Assembly (NCBI RefSeq): GCF_963082655.1 | Contig: NC_081553.1 | Span: 152,998,941-153,062,940, forward strand | Source of the DNA: Stomoxys calcitrans | Taxonomy: Eukaryota > Arthropoda > Insecta > Diptera > Muscidae | Length of the DNA stretch: 64,000 bases | Direction: 5' to 3' | Part shown: one piece after another, positions 1 to 11,399 of the stretch | How the letters are laid out: each line of letters begins with the position of its first letter | How positions within the stretch are numbered: the first letter of the stretch is position 1 | Translations under genes and position numbers: made by a program | The notes under the pieces: model-generated | What the model was told of the DNA's origin: nothing | The model's input: the letters and a program-made list of their open reading frames with translations, nothing else | Databases searched by the model: none

Positions 1-306
1 TCCAGATTTTGGATGGGGTATCTAGGGGGGCTGCGCCACCCTAAAATTTACCAAACATATATTTAGACCAATCACGACAATATAGGACTCAAATGAAAGA
101 TATTTAGGATGAGAAAACGTATCTGGTATCCAATTGTCGGACCAAGTGCTAGGGGGACCACCCCAAGCCCCAAAACACCCCTAAATCGGACATATTTACC
201 GACCATGGCAATATGGGATTCAAATGAAAGGTATTTGCGAGTAAAATAGCGATATACTGTTTTCGTAGCATGGTAATTCACTAAAAGATATTTAATTGCC
301 GAAAAT
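1..306 (-). mobile_element. Helitron-like repeat, 3' fragment (copy A)
   Basis: Minus-orientation fragment of the TC...CTAG family. It has the GC-rich clause 'gctagggggaccacccc', two ~120-130 bp internal units, and the 3' sub-terminal segment with the signature 'cactaaaagatatttaatt'. The terminal GC-rich hairpin is absent because a LINE replaces the sequence from 307. The left side runs off the window. Confidence 0.7.
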
Positions 307-880
307 AAATATTCCAAAAGCCACAAGAGCACCTCACGGTTGGGGCATCTATAAGGCTAAGCTAAGAAAATATAAGGGAGGGCTGAGAAAGGTTCAGAAC
401 AAATCGTGGGTAGAATTCTGCAGCTCCGTAGAAGATACATCTGAGGCCTCTTGGCTAAGGAAGATTCTGCCATCGAGACCTATTACGGTGGGATATAACC
501 AGAAGTCAGAGAATGTATGGACAATGTCTAGTGAGGAAACACAAGAACTAATCGTTGAAACACATTTCCCGGGAAATTCTTCAACGGACAACGTGGAGCC
601 AGAAGAGGTTGTCACTCGTATGCATTCATCGGAGGTTATTAGAGAAATTGTGTGTGAGCTGAAAATCCTTTAAGTCGCACGGACCTGATGGTGTATCACT
701 GGTTGAACTAAAAGCTGTATCTGATAGACAGGTCCCTGGCTTAGGGAGCTATACTCTGCTTGCATCAGAATGTCATATATACCTGTGAGGGGGGACACGA
801 AGGTAATTTTCATTCCAAAAGCAGGAAAATCCTAGCACACGAAGGCGGGAGATTTTCGTCCTATTAGTCTGTCATCCTTT

Positions 881-1645
881 ATGCTGAAGATTCTTGAGAG
901 GTTGTTAGAAACATATCTTAACCCAAAGACCCCTGGAGATCGCCTGTCGCGGCAGCAGTATGCATATGGTGAAGGCAAATCCACTGAAACAGCCCTTCAC
1001 GACCTAGTCGGCTACATAGAGGGTTCTCTCGCTGTCAAGGAATATACAATGGTAGCATTTCTTGACATTGAAGGTGCTTTTAATAAAGTAAAACCGACGT
1101 CAATCATGAAGGCGTTGGAGTTTCTAGGCATCAACTCTACCGTAAGAAAGCGTATGAATAACTTCCTTAATAAAAGATGCATTACGGCAGGCTTGGGATC
1201 TGTGGATATAAAAAGATGGGTCAGCAGAGAAACACCTCAAGGAGGTGTACTGTCTCCTCTACTTCGGAATATAGCCATTAAAAATATAGTGTTGTCTCTG
1301 GAAGAAAAAGGCGTTAAAGTGGTCGCGTATGTTGATGACGTGGCAATTGCGGTTAGGGGAAAGTTTCCCAGCATTCTAGGAGATATACTTCAGGAAGCTG
1401 TACGTGCAACAGCAAAGTGGGCTACAAAAAGTGGTCTAGGAATAAATCCGTTTAAGACAGAAGTAGTACTTTTCAGCTGGAGATATAAGTTGCCTACAGT
1501 GGAACCTGTCTACTTGGGTGGAGATAATGTTTCATTTACAGAAAGCGCAAAATACGTAGGTGTTTTGCTGGACGGGGAATTGAACTTAAAATCCAACATT
1601 TTGGAAAGGGCAAGAAAGGCAACTATTGCCCTATACACTTGCTAG
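881..1645 (+). pseudogene. Reverse transcriptase fragment of LOA/R1-like LINE
   Basis: This is 254 residues of fingers-palm RT. Visible motifs are the AFLDIEGAFNKV block holding the first catalytic Asp, TPQGGVLSPLL (motif 4), and YVDD at 1328-1339 (family consensus YxDD). A KTEVVLF block and a YLGV-like segment follow. Upstream, 'FRPISLSSF' continues the domain before the Met at 881. The reading ends at a stop at 1645 where the family normally continues without a break. Not functional alone. Confidence 0.85.
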
Positions 1646-1946
1646 AGAGCCATTGGCAGAATGGCAAAAGTTGGGGATTTAGACCGCATGGCATTCATTG
1701 GGTATATACTGCAGTTGTAAATCCTATAAAGCTAGGTGGTGTTGTGGTCTGATGGACGGCACTTCAAAAGTCCACCTGTTTCTCAGTACTTAACCGAATC
1801 CAATTGATGGCTTGTTTGTGCATCACAGCCGCACTAAGGACGACACCATACGATGCACTGAATTTAATGCTACATCTTATACCTGCTGACATTGTAGCTC
1901 GATAAATTGCAGCGACCACTGCCGTGAGATTAAGTGAGCTTTCTCA

Positions 1947-2493
1947 TTGGTAATGTGGCGGCTACGGACACTGTGTTCCGATGTTCCAAGCAGTGTTGAT
2001 TACACCCTACCTGAGCCGCTTTTTGATAAAAAGTACTGTATCACTACTCCTGATAGAACCGATTGTAACTACGATATCTCTGGTAACAGAAGTAATATTG
2101 AAGTCTATACGGATGGTTCCAAACTAAACGACCAGGTGGATTTTGGGGTGTTCTCTAAAGATATAGAACTGGTCATATCGAAAAGGTTATCCGACCCCTG
2201 CAGTGTGTATCAAGCAGAGATCCTTGCAATTAAGGAAGTGGTGGAATGGCTAAGATATAATGTCATTACGACGATTGCCGTAAATATCTTCTCAGACAGC
2301 CATTAAATCCTTGGAGAATGTATTTCTGAACACAAGAACCGCCCTCGACTGTCGCAGATCTCTCAACGAGATGGCTGAACAGTTCAAAATTTACCTCTTT
2401 TGGGTGTCGGGCCAGAGAGATATTCCAGGGAATTCAAAAGCAGACGAGCTTGCGAGACTAGGAAGTACCCTACAAATTCCAGGGATACTGTAA
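1947..2493 (+). pseudogene. RNase H domain fragments of LOA/R1-like LINE
   Basis: Two reading frames (1947-2306 and 2311-2493) together carry the RNase H1 fold motifs: YTDGS (first Asp), YQAEILAI (Glu), IFSDS (Asp) and KADELA (Asp). A small deletion near 2306 breaks the frame right after FSDS. The conserved WVPGH histidine motif reads WVSGQ here, so the His is lost. The domain would remove the RNA strand during target-primed reverse transcription. Confidence 0.8.
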
Positions 2494-2600
2494 TCTGTAG
2501 GTATGCCTCTAGCGACATGTAAGCTAAGTTTTAGGACCAGGCACGAAGGACAACGAATGATAAATGGTAACAAAGAGGGGGCTGTGAGTATTTCAAAACT

Positions 2601-2894
2601 ATGTGGCCTCATCAAGACTTAAAGAAGTCTACAGCTTTGGCTAGAACAGTCGTATCTGTCATTGTGTCTGTTATGACAGGTCACTGTCTAATCGGAAAAC
2701 ATGCTGACAAACTGAAGGATACCAGCAACGACTATTGTGGAAGCTGTGAGGACATCGAAGAAGAAAAGACTATAGAACACCTTCTGTGTGTGTGTCCCGC
2801 ACTAGCAGTCAGATGGAGTTCGCAAGTTATTGGGCTTTTTAAAGCCCAGAGATCTTCTTTCTTCTGTTCACAATGGACAAAAACGTCTAAGTGA
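2601..2894 (+). pseudogene. C-terminal Cys/His region of LOA/R1-like LINE ORF2
   Basis: The peptide includes MTGHCLIGKHADKL and a CGSC...EHLLCVCPA cluster. This is the CCHC-like tail seen after RNase H in this LINE group. The same block, read from the minus strand, occurs at 60633-60866, confirming family identity. The frame ends shortly before the LINE 3' UTR. Confidence 0.75.
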
Positions 2895-2935
2895 GTCTGA
2901 TGGCAGACTGCCACTTAAACCTTACCTAACCTTAA

Positions 2936-3639
2936 TATCTCTGGCTGTCGTAATAGAATTGCTCTTTGCTAGAATTGCAATATGATCATCCTCAAGCTTC
3001 GTCGTATTACGTTTTCTGCCACATAATTTTTTCAAACTTCTATTTGATTTCCTTATTTTTTAAAAAACAATAATTTTTCTGACTCCAGTTTCTAATATTT
3101 TATACTTGGAACTCATAGCTTTCAAATTTATCCCATTATCGCGATCTTGTACCAACATATCTTTTTGAGTTTCGGTTAAGGTCTTCATTTCGAAAAAGTA
3201 ATGGTCCGTACTTATTTTCTATATATTTAAGTAATATTGAACGAAAAAGTTAGGTAATTTGCTACAAATTATTCTTTTTTAATAATGCGAAGACTTTTTT
3301 TACACTACAATACTTTTACATCAGAAAACTGAACGAACGAGTTTAAAAATTCAAATGTTTATGAAATAATTGAAGCACTCCAACAAACACAATAAAAAAA
3401 AACAGGAAATAATGGACGTAGATAAAAATATTGAGGATTAATGAAGAAGGGTACAAAACCGCACTTTATGTTCTCCGACAGTGTATGTATAAAGTTTTAG
3501 TAACTTTGGGATCATTGAATTCTTTATTCCATCTTTTCGTGAAACCTAAAATTCAACTTTCGATCTAAAGAATACCAAGATCAAGAAAAGATTCTACATT
3601 AACAAACTCGCGATCATCCAGATAGTAACTCTTTAATAA
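2936..3639. other. AT-rich spacer without recognised gene
   Basis: About 700 bp of AT-rich sequence with scattered homopolymer A/T runs. I see no ORF of note and no repeat family recognised elsewhere in the window. Confidence 0.4.
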
Positions 3640-3867
3640 ATGTAGTACTCCATGAAAAGACATTAATTAGTTATACGCTACACCACCACTGTAGTACAAG
3701 GGTATTATAACATAGTTGGTGGATATGTATACCGATTGACTCAGAATCACTCTGATTCGATTTAGCTATGTCCGTCTGTCTGTCTTTCTGCTTGTCCATG
3801 TTAATTTGTGTACAAACTACAGGTCGTAATTTTCACACGATCGTCTTATAATCAATTTGGCACATAA
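3640..3867 (-). repeat. Muscid-type 'gagctatat' dispersed repeat, part split by insertion
   Basis: Minus-orientation counterpart of 16600-16815. Shared features are the 'accaccactg' end, a 'gattcgatttagctatgtcc' segment and a short (GTCT)n run. The sequence stops where the mini-me type element starts, and the family resumes at about 5346. Confidence 0.65.
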
Positions 3868-5345
3868 TTTTTATACCCACCACCGACGGATGGGGGTATA
3901 TTCATTTTGTCATTCCGTTTGCAACACATCGAAATATCCATTTCCGACCCTATAAAGTATATATATTCTTGATCAGCGTAAAAATCTAAGACGATCTAGC
4001 CATGTCCGTCCGTCTGTCCGTCTGTCCGTCTGTCTGTTGAAATCACGCTACAGTCTTTAAAAATAGAGATATTGAGCTGAAATTTTGCACAGATTCTTTT
4101 TTTGTCCATAAGCAGGTTAAGTTCGAAGATGGGCTATATCGGACTATATCTTGATATAGCCCCCATATAGACCGATCCGCCGATTTAGGGTCTTAAGCCC
4201 ATAAAAGCCACATTTATTATCCGATTTTGTTGAAATTTGGGACAGTGAGTTGTGTTAGGCCCTTCGACATCCTTTGTCAATTTGGCTCAGATCGGTCCAG
4301 ATTTGGATATAGCTGCCATATAGACCGATCCTCCGATTTAGGGTCTAAGGCCAATAAAAGCCACATTTATAGTCCGATTTCGCTGAAATTTGGGACAGTA
4401 AGTTGTCTTAGGCCCTTTGACATGTTTCTGTAATTTGGTCCAGATCGGTTCAGATTTGGATATAGCTGCCATATAGACCGATCCTCCGATTTAGGGTCTA
4501 AGGCTCATAAAAGCCACATTTATGGTCCGATTTCGCTAAAATTTGGGACAGTGAGTTGTCTTAGGCCCTTTGACATGTTTCTGTTATTTGGTCCAGATCG
4601 GTTCAGATTTGGATATAGCTGCCATATAGACCGATCCTCCGGTTTAAGTTCTTAGGCCCACAAAAGCCGCATTTATTATCCGATTTTGATGAAATTCGGG
4701 GCAGTGAATTGTGTAAGGCCCATCGACATCCTTCGTTAATTTGGCTCAGATCGGTCCAGATTTGGATATAGCTGCCATATAGACCGATATCTAGGTTTTA
4801 GGTTTTGGGGCCATAAAAGACGCATTTATTGTCCGATGTCGCTGAAATTTGAGACAGTGAGTTTGGTTAGGCTCTTCGACGTCCTTCTTCAATTTTGCCC
4901 AGATCGGTCCAGATTTGAATATAGCTGCCATATAGACCGATCTCTGGATTTAAGGTTTAGGGCCCATAAAAGAGGCATTTATTGTCCGATTTCGCCGAAA
5001 TTTGGGACAGTGCTTAGTGTTAGGCTCCTCGACATGTTTATGCAACTCGGCCCAAATCGGTCTAGATTTGGATATAGCTGCCATGTAAACCGATATCTCG
5101 ATTTAAAGTCTTGGCCCCATAAAAGGCGCATTTATAATCCGATTTCACTGAAATTTGACACAGTGACTTATGTTCGGCTTTTCGACATCCGTGTCGTATA
5201 TAGTTCAGATCGGTATGAGGTATATGAGTATAAGGTATGAAATTTTCACCGAATTTTGATGAAAGGTGGTTTACATATATACACGAGGTGGTGGGTATCC
5301 AAAGTTCGGCCCGGCCGAACTTAACGCCTTTTTACTTGTTTTCTT
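3868..5345 (+). mobile_element. Mini-me type element with 153-bp tandem array (copy 1)
   Basis: The element opens with 'atacccaccaccgacggatg' and a TA-rich proto-microsatellite. A conserved core and a (GTCY)n run follow (3960-4040). Next come seven or so degenerate tandem units, and the end is near 'cgaacttaacgccttttta'. The landmark 'ggatatagctgcc' recurs at 4305, 4458, 4611, 4764, 4917 and 5070, exactly 153 bp apart. The core layout is that of dipteran mini-me elements. It lies inside a copy of the 'gagctatat' repeat. No coding capacity; short ORFs in it are repeat artefacts because 153 is a multiple of 3. Confidence 0.8.
3952..4040 (+). repeat. Mini-me core: (TA)n, conserved spacer, (GTCY)n
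   Basis: A TATATAT run is followed by 'tcttgatcagcg' and then alternating GTCC/GTCT tetranucleotides. This matches the published mini-me architecture of two proto-microsatellites around a ~33-bp conserved core. The same block is at ~9850-9920 and, inverted, at ~43555-43625. Confidence 0.8.
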
Positions 5346-5480
5346 TTGCGAAGAGACGATGTCTTTTAAAATTAAAAAAAAGGTTCAGGTTTGGATATAG
5401 CTCCCAATACATGTTGTCATTTTTCAACCGTAGTTATTACAGTTTGAACATACTTGGTCGAAATGTGATACGGATGGTTT
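5346..5480 (-). repeat. Second half of the split 'gagctatat' repeat
   Basis: The segment around 'caaccgtagttattaca' is the reverse complement of 15870-15900 in the intact relative, so it continues the repeat interrupted at 3868. It ends indistinctly near 5480. The 160 bases after it hold nothing I recognise. Confidence 0.5.
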
Positions 5481-5640
5481 TGGTGTATTCCAAGGAGGTC
5501 CAGTCGAGGTCAGGTTTGAAATTTTGCGAAGAGATTAAGAAAAACAGGCAAATAATATATTATTAAATTTTCGAAGAACATCATCTAGACTACACCCTCC
5601 CCGACGGCTTAATTTAAAGCTTATTCAATTTCTCGTAATT

Positions 5641-6183
5641 CGTTTAAGGGAACAAATAAATTTTTCGCCTCACATTATGTGTCCTAGTTTTTTGAAGAGA
5701 TGAAATGAAAACTTTTGTGTAAATAGTAGGATGAAACTTGTTCTCAGGTAGCACCAAAGGATTACAAAAATCAATGAAAACATCACAAGGCACATTAACA
5801 AAAACAAGATCCAAAAGTTTGTTATGACTATTTAAGACACGTTTCATTTCAATGCCATAATTAACTAATGGCCATATTTATCACTATTATTAAAATTTTC
5901 CTAAACAGGTAAGAGTATATCACTGCCATCACACAAAAAGGAACTTTTAATTGTACCTTAACTGTTAAAAATTCAATATTATCAACTTTAGCTTTATCAA
6001 TCATTTCACAATGAAAATCTAAGGAAACTGCGATTGAAACACCATCCAGTCGAAAAATTTGGTATTTAGCACAAGGTACAGCAAGGTACAGGTACAGCAC
6101 TGAGTTATTAATATTAGATTTAAGCCAGGTAAAACTATAATTTTTAAAATGTATTATGTATGCCAAATCAATTGGGCACATCT
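5641..6183 (-). pseudogene. Endonuclease-domain fragment of a jockey-type non-LTR retrotransposon
   Basis: Two minus-strand frames resemble the apurinic-like endonuclease (EN) of jockey-superfamily LINEs. The more N-terminal frame (6199-5861) carries RLDGVSIAVS..F, like the RRGGGVLIAV segment of EN, followed by a strand-like VKVQLKVPF. The second (5847-5644) has LDLVFVN, like the LDLVF block near the EN C-terminus, and a FHPTI echo of the HHP-type segment. The catalytic SDH is not visible. The fragment abuts a Helitron-like repeat at 6184 and has no RT attached. The clade cannot be fixed. Confidence 0.55.
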
Positions 6184-6690
6184 TATACATAAAAATCAAT
6201 TTGTGTTTGTTTGTATGTTTGTGTGTTCCTTATAGACACAGATGGTGCATAATGATCCCGTGGTGAAAATAGGGTACTACATTTTTTTGATATCTTAAGA
6301 GGGGGCGAACCCTCCCCCTTACCCTAATTTTCAGAAATGCCAGATCTCGGAGATGGGTAGTGCAATTAAAGCGAAATTTTGTGTGCTCTCATAAAGTACC
6401 CTAAAAAAAAAAAAAATTTTGGTATCCAAAATTAGGATGGGGTACCTACGGGGGCTGCCCCACCCTAAAACCTACCAAACATATATTTAGACGAATCACG
6501 ACAATATGGGACTCAAAAGAAAGGTATTTAGGATAAGAAAACGTATCTGATATCCAAATGTCGGACCAAGTGCTAGGGGGACCACCCCAAGCCTCAAAAC
6601 ACCCCTAAATCGGACATATTTACCGATCATGGCAATATGGGACTCAAATGAAAGGTATTTGCGAGTAGAATAGAATACGAATCGTGTAGA
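6184..6690 (-). mobile_element. Helitron-like repeat, 5' fragment (copy B)
   Basis: Begins with the family 5' end ('tacataaaaatcaatttgtg' and a GTTTGTTTG-rich run). The 'gatggtgcataatgatcccg' segment and two internal units follow. It breaks off near 6690, so the CTAG end is missing. Confidence 0.75.
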
Positions 6691-7335
6691 ATACGATCCC
6701 AAAAACGATGTATACCCGAGCTATATGTAAATCTGAACCTATTTTCTTGAAATACGCTGTAGATTTTCTCTTAGGTATCGCCAACAACATTTTGCTGAGG
6801 GCAGGACTGCCTTAAAATTATTTTTCTTTAGAACAAAATTGTAATGAAAAAAATCTTAATGACATTTTTTCTAAACAAATTTTAATGAAATTTTTCTAAT
6901 GACAAAATTTCAGCGCAACATTCTCCAGCGTGGGCTAGACTCCCCTCGAAATTATTTTTTAATGAAAAGTTATTTTAAAATGTTTCTAAAGGAATTAAAA
7001 TGCTCTAATTAAATTTTTTCTAGAGACAAAATTTTTTATAAAAAAAAAATCAATAAAAATTTTTCTAAAGACTAAATTTTGTTTAAACTAAATTTTTCTC
7101 TAAGCAAACTTACCTCGAAATTATTTTTTAAAGACAAAATTTCAATAAAATTTAGAATTTTCTTACATTACATTCTGCAGAAATATTTTTAAAATCCTTT
7201 TATTATTCTTGTCAACATTTTCGTAAAATTTTTTCTATAGGCAAGTTTCGATAAATATTTTTAAAGATCAAATTTAAACCCACTGCGCCTGACCTTCGAT
7301 TCCGTTGTCAGAATTTGATGAAATTTTATATATTT
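6691..7335. repeat. AT-rich degenerate short-period repeat
   Basis: Repeated 'aaattttttctaaagacaaa' clauses at a spacing of roughly 30 bp, ending in 'cccactgcgcctgacc'. A homologous stretch is at 16816-17763 and another begins near 63890. The Helitron-like copy starts immediately after it. Confidence 0.6.
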
Positions 7336-9217
7336 ACTAGCTGAAACGGGCCCGCTCCGCTGCGCCTTCTTTTACTTTATATGGAACAAAATTAACCTTT
7401 GAATATTTATTTTCGACAATTAAAGAGCTTTTAGTGAAGTACCTTGCTACGAAAATACGAAATTGAAAGTCTTTATTTCAGCTCGATATTGTCACGATGT
7501 CCGATTTGGGGTGTTTTCGGGGGTGAGGTGGTCCCTTAGACTCTTGGCCCAGAAAAAAGTATCAGCATCGTTCTCTTCTATCAAATACCATTTATTTAAA
7601 CCCCAAATTTTCATTGGTTTAAGGGGAGTTTATGGGATGAGGCGCCCGATTTAGGGGTGTTTTGGGGAGTGAGTGGTCCCCCAAACACTTAGCTCTGAAA
7701 TTATATCAGCATCGTGCTCTACTCTCAAATATCATTTATTTGAACCTCATATTGCATTGGCCTTACAATTGGATATCAAATTAGTTTTCTTATCTCAAAT
7801 ACCTTCATTTCATTTTAACCCCCTTAATGCAAAAGTCAACAAATATGTCCGGTTTAGGTTATGGGCCCTAAAAACAATCAAATCAATATCGAGATCCACT
7901 CCCTTTAAGACCCAAAACTGTCATGGTGAGCAAATACGTCCCATTTGAGCGTTGTTATGAGGGTGGGACGTCCCCTAGGCAGTTGGTCCCGAATGTTATT
8001 ATCAGATTCGTGGTCCACTCCCAAATACTTTTCATTTGAGCACCAATGATGGGGGATGGGGCGGCCGTTCAGTGACTTGGCCCTGAAAATATATATCAGA
8101 TTCGTGTTCTACTCTACAATACTTCTTATTACAGCCCCATATTGGAATGGTCAGCAAATACGTCTTATATGGGTGGTGTTATGGGGTTGGGGTGGCCCCA
8201 TAGACACTTTTTCGCGAATATTGATATCAGATTCGTGCTTTACTCCCAAAGACCTTTCATTTGAGCCCCATATTGCTATTGTATTGGGTTGCCCAAAAAG
8301 TAATTGCAGATTTTTCATATAGTCGGCGTTGACAAATTTTTTCACAGCTTGTGACTCTGTAATTGCATTCTTTCTTCTGTCAGTTATCAACTGTTACTTT
8401 TAGCTTGCTTTAGAAAAAAGGTTTAAAAAAAGTATATTTGATTAAAGTTCATTCTAAGATTTATTAAAAATGCATTAACTTTCTTTTAAAAAATCCGCAA
8501 TTACTTTTTGGGCAACCCAATAGTAAATTTGTCCTCTTTGGAGGTTGTTTTTGGAACCACATTTGGATATCAGATTCGTATTCCACACTTAAATACCATA
8601 TTTGCATGATCAGTAAATAAGTCCTGTTTGGAGGGTGTTTTACGTAAGGGGTGCACCCCCAGAAACTTGGTCCCACATTTGGATACCAAATTCGTATTCT
8701 ACTCGCAAATACCTCTCATTTGAGTCCCATATTGCCAAGGTCGGTAAATATGTGCGGTTTAGGGGTATTTTGGGGTTGGGGTGGTCCCCCAAACACTTAG
8801 TCCGACAATTGCGTATCAGATACGTTTTCTACTCTTAAATACCTTTCATTTGAGTCCCATATTGTAATGATTGGTCTGTATATATATCTGGTAGGTTTTG
8901 GGGGTAGGGCTGCCCCCTAGGTACCCTATCGGAAATTTAAATACCAAATTTTTATTTTTATGTTCCTTTAAGAGAGCACACAAAATTTCGCTTGATTCGC
9001 ACCACACATCACCGAGATCTGGTGTTTTTGAAAATTAGGGTAAGGGGAGGGTCCGCCCCCATTCAGATATCAAAAAATGTAGTACCCTATTTTCACCACG
9101 GGATCATTATGCACCATCTGTGAAAAATTCAAGAAAGTCGGTTCAGCCGTTTTTGAGTCTATAAGGAACAAACATACAAACAAACCAACAAACACAAATT
9201 GACTTTTATATATAAGA
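7336..9217 (+). mobile_element. Helitron-like repeat, near full length (copy C), carrying a mariner MITE
   Basis: On the plus strand it runs from the CTAG end (CTAGCTGAAACGGGCCCGCT) to '...tatataaga' at 9217, so the element's 5' TC is at 9216-9217 on the minus strand. Inside are degenerate ~120-130 bp units with the landmarks 'tttcatttgagccccatatt' and 'ggggtgttttgggg'. A MITE at 8284-8520 interrupts one unit. A second, divergent element abuts at 9218 with no gap. Short ORFs inside are repeat artefacts. Confidence 0.8.
8284..8520 (+). mobile_element. Mariner-type MITE (copy 1)
   Basis: 237 bp with ~32-bp terminal inverted repeats beginning TTGGGTTGCCCAAAAAGTAA, flanked by TA at 8282-8283 and 8521-8522. 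The TA duplication and TIR are typical of Tc1/mariner. There is no transposase; the inside looks like the joined ends of a longer mariner. Confidence 0.88.
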
Positions 9218-9600
9218 TTAGCTGAGCCCGGCCCGCTCTGCTGCGCCTGATTATGCTATGTTGGACAGAAGTACTCTAAATTTGAACATTTCTGCGTAAT
9301 TGTAGTTGAAAATGTATTCCAATTTTAATATGGATTTTTCTACACTCTTATTTAAACCCCACATTGCAATGGTCAGTAAAAGTCCTTCTTGGGGAGTGGT
9401 GGACCCCCAGACACTTGGTCCCAAAAGTGAAAGTCAATTGCGTGCTCTATTCCCAAAGACCCTTCATTTAAGATCTCCTAGGCATCCCATCCCAGAATTT
9501 GATACCAAATTTTTTGCTTTAGATGCTTCCTATATTTCTATTTTTTATTTTTTTGTTTTTGTTTATTCAAAGGACGACAGATTGTCATAACAAAGATACA
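9218..9600 (+). mobile_element. Divergent Helitron-like element (copy D)
   Basis: Starts TTAGCTGAGCCCGGCCCGCT, i.e. a CTAA end on the element strand, directly against copy C. It carries two internal-type units and then A/T-rich sequence. Its 5' end is not visible before the spacer at 9600-9762. The reverse-oriented relative is 44123-44677. Confidence 0.65.
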
Positions 9601-9762
9601 TGCTGAAAATCAATTTTTACCACTCTGCCCTCTCTCTGTTCATGTTGGTACTACTCGCATAGAATGGATCATATGGTTTGGTGGTTGTCTCTGAATGACT
9701 ATTCATACCTATACGACTACCTATACCCATATGACTACCTATTAAATAGTCACATTTTAGTC
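9601..9762. repeat. Spacer shared with the 43.7-43.9 kb region
   Basis: Contains 'ttcatgttgg' and 'gaatggatcatatggtttgg'. The reverse complement of the same sequence joins the equivalent elements at 43706-43918, so the arrangement is duplicated in this window. Confidence 0.6.
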
Positions 9763-11186
9763 TTTTTTATACCCACCACCGAAGGATGGGGGTGTATTAA
9801 TTTTGTCATTTCGTTTGCAAAATATCGAAATATCCATTTCCGATCCTATAAAGTATATATATTCTTGATCAGCGTAAAAATCTAAGACGATGTAGGCATG
9901 TCCGTCCATCTGTCTGTTGAAATCACGCTACAGTCTTTAAAAATAGAAATATTGAGCTAAAATTTTGCACAGATTCTTTTTCTGTCCATAAGCATGTTAA
10001 GTTTGAAAATGGGCTATATCGGACTATATCTTGATATAGCCCCCATATAGACTGATTCGCCGATTTAGGGTCATAGGCCTATAAAAGCCACGTTTATTAT
10101 CCGATTTTGTTGAAATTTGGGATAGAGAGTTGTGTTAGGTCCTTCAAAATCCTTCGACAATTTGGCTCTGATCGGTCCAGATCTGGATATAGCTGCCTTA
10201 TAGACCAATCCTCTGATTTAGGGTCTTAGGTCCATAAAAGCCACATTTATTATCCGATTTAGCTGAAATTTGGGACAGTGAGTTGTGTTAGACCCTTCGA
10301 CTTTCTTCGCCAATTTGGCTCAGATCGGTCCAGATTTGGATATAGCTGCCATATAGACCGATCCTCCGATTAAGGGTATTAGGCCTATAAAAGCCACTTT
10401 TATTATCCGATTTTGATGAAATTTGGGACATCTTTCTTCAATTTGGCCTGATCGGTTCAGATTTGGATATAGCTGTCATATAGATCTATCCGTAAATTTA
10501 AGGCTTGGGCCCATAAAAGGCGCATTTCTTGTCCGATGTCGCCGAAGTTTGGGACAGTGTGTTAGGTTAAGCTCCTTGGCATCCTTCTGCCATATCGCAC
10601 AGATCGGTACAGATTTGGAAGTTGTCATATAGACCGGTATCTCGGTTTTAGATTTTGGGTCCATAAAAGGTGCATTTATTGTCCGATGTCGCTGAAATTT
10701 GATACAGTGAGTTTAGTTAGGCTCTTCGACGTCCTTCTTCAATTTGGCCCAGATTGGTCCAATATAGCTGCCATATAGATTGATCTTTTGATATAAGGTT
10801 TTGGGCCCATAAAAGGCTCATTTATTGTCCGATTCCGACGAAATTTGAGACAGTACTTAGTGTTAGGGTCTTCGAAATTTTTCTGCATCTTGGCCCAAAT
10901 CGGTGCAGATTTGGATGTAGCTACCATATAGACCGATATCTCGATTTAAAAAGCTCATTTATAATCCGATTTCACTGAAATTTGACACAGTTACTTATGT
11001 TAGGCTTTTCGACATCCGTTCAAATCGGTTATATTTTTAGATATAGGAACTAAAAATATCACTATTTTGTTATGCACAATTGAACAATTAAATTGTACTT
11101 ATTAGTATTTGGTCCAAATCGGAACATATTTCGATATAACTGCTATGGGATATAAAGGTATGAAATTTTCACCGATTTTCTGTGGG
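9763..11186 (+). mobile_element. Mini-me type element with 153-bp tandem array (copy 2)
   Basis: Same start ('atacccaccaccgaaggatg'), TA/GTCY core and array as at 3868-5345. The 'ggatatagctgcc' landmark at 10185 and 10338 keeps the 153-bp spacing. The next is at 10465, so that unit has lost about 26 bp. Later units are more eroded. Non-coding. Confidence 0.78.
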
Positions 11187-11399
11187 TAAGAAACTAATTT
11201 GCCGTCTATATATTTGGTGCGGTGGCGATAGTGTAAAACTCTTGAACAAAAAAGTGTTGCCCAGCAACATGTCGTTTGGTCTCGCCTATCGGTGAGCTAA
11301 AAATGGTTGCAACCTTATCGTTAAGGTTTGCAACTCCTGCTTTCACGCTGAATGTTATAATTTCGGGACTATGGCGGCCTACACATTAATTAAATCACA
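11187..11399. other. Unassigned sequence
   Basis: About 210 bp containing 'gttgcccagcaacatgtcgt' and 'ggttgcaaccttatcgttaa'. No recognised family or ORF. Confidence 0.3.

Larger units (their letters stand above)
307..2935 (+). mobile_element. LOA/R1-like non-LTR retrotransposon with RNase H, degenerate 5'-truncated copy
   Basis: The order matches ORF2 of RNase H-bearing LINEs. First comes the linker between endonuclease and RT (320-673), then the RT core (881-1645), a connection region with stops (1646-1946), RNase H (1947-2493), and a Cys/His C-terminal region (2601-2894). The 3' end is the 'ccttacctaacc' segment near 2930. The endonuclease and ORF1 are missing. Frameshifts and stops separate every segment, so the copy is dead. 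It begins abruptly inside a Helitron-like repeat. The minus-strand copy at 60.5-63.7 kb is the same family. Clade (LOA versus R1 or I) is inferred from domain order. Confidence 0.85.

Noticed and set aside
4836..5240. 134-codon ORF across the mini-me array
   Set aside because: The 153-bp unit is a multiple of 3, so any open unit gives a long repetitive frame; no conservation independent of the repeat.
3868..5345. CRISPR-like array of regularly spaced repeats
   Set aside because: Units are contiguous 153-bp tandem repeats without unique spacers, in a eukaryotic intron context; no cas genes.
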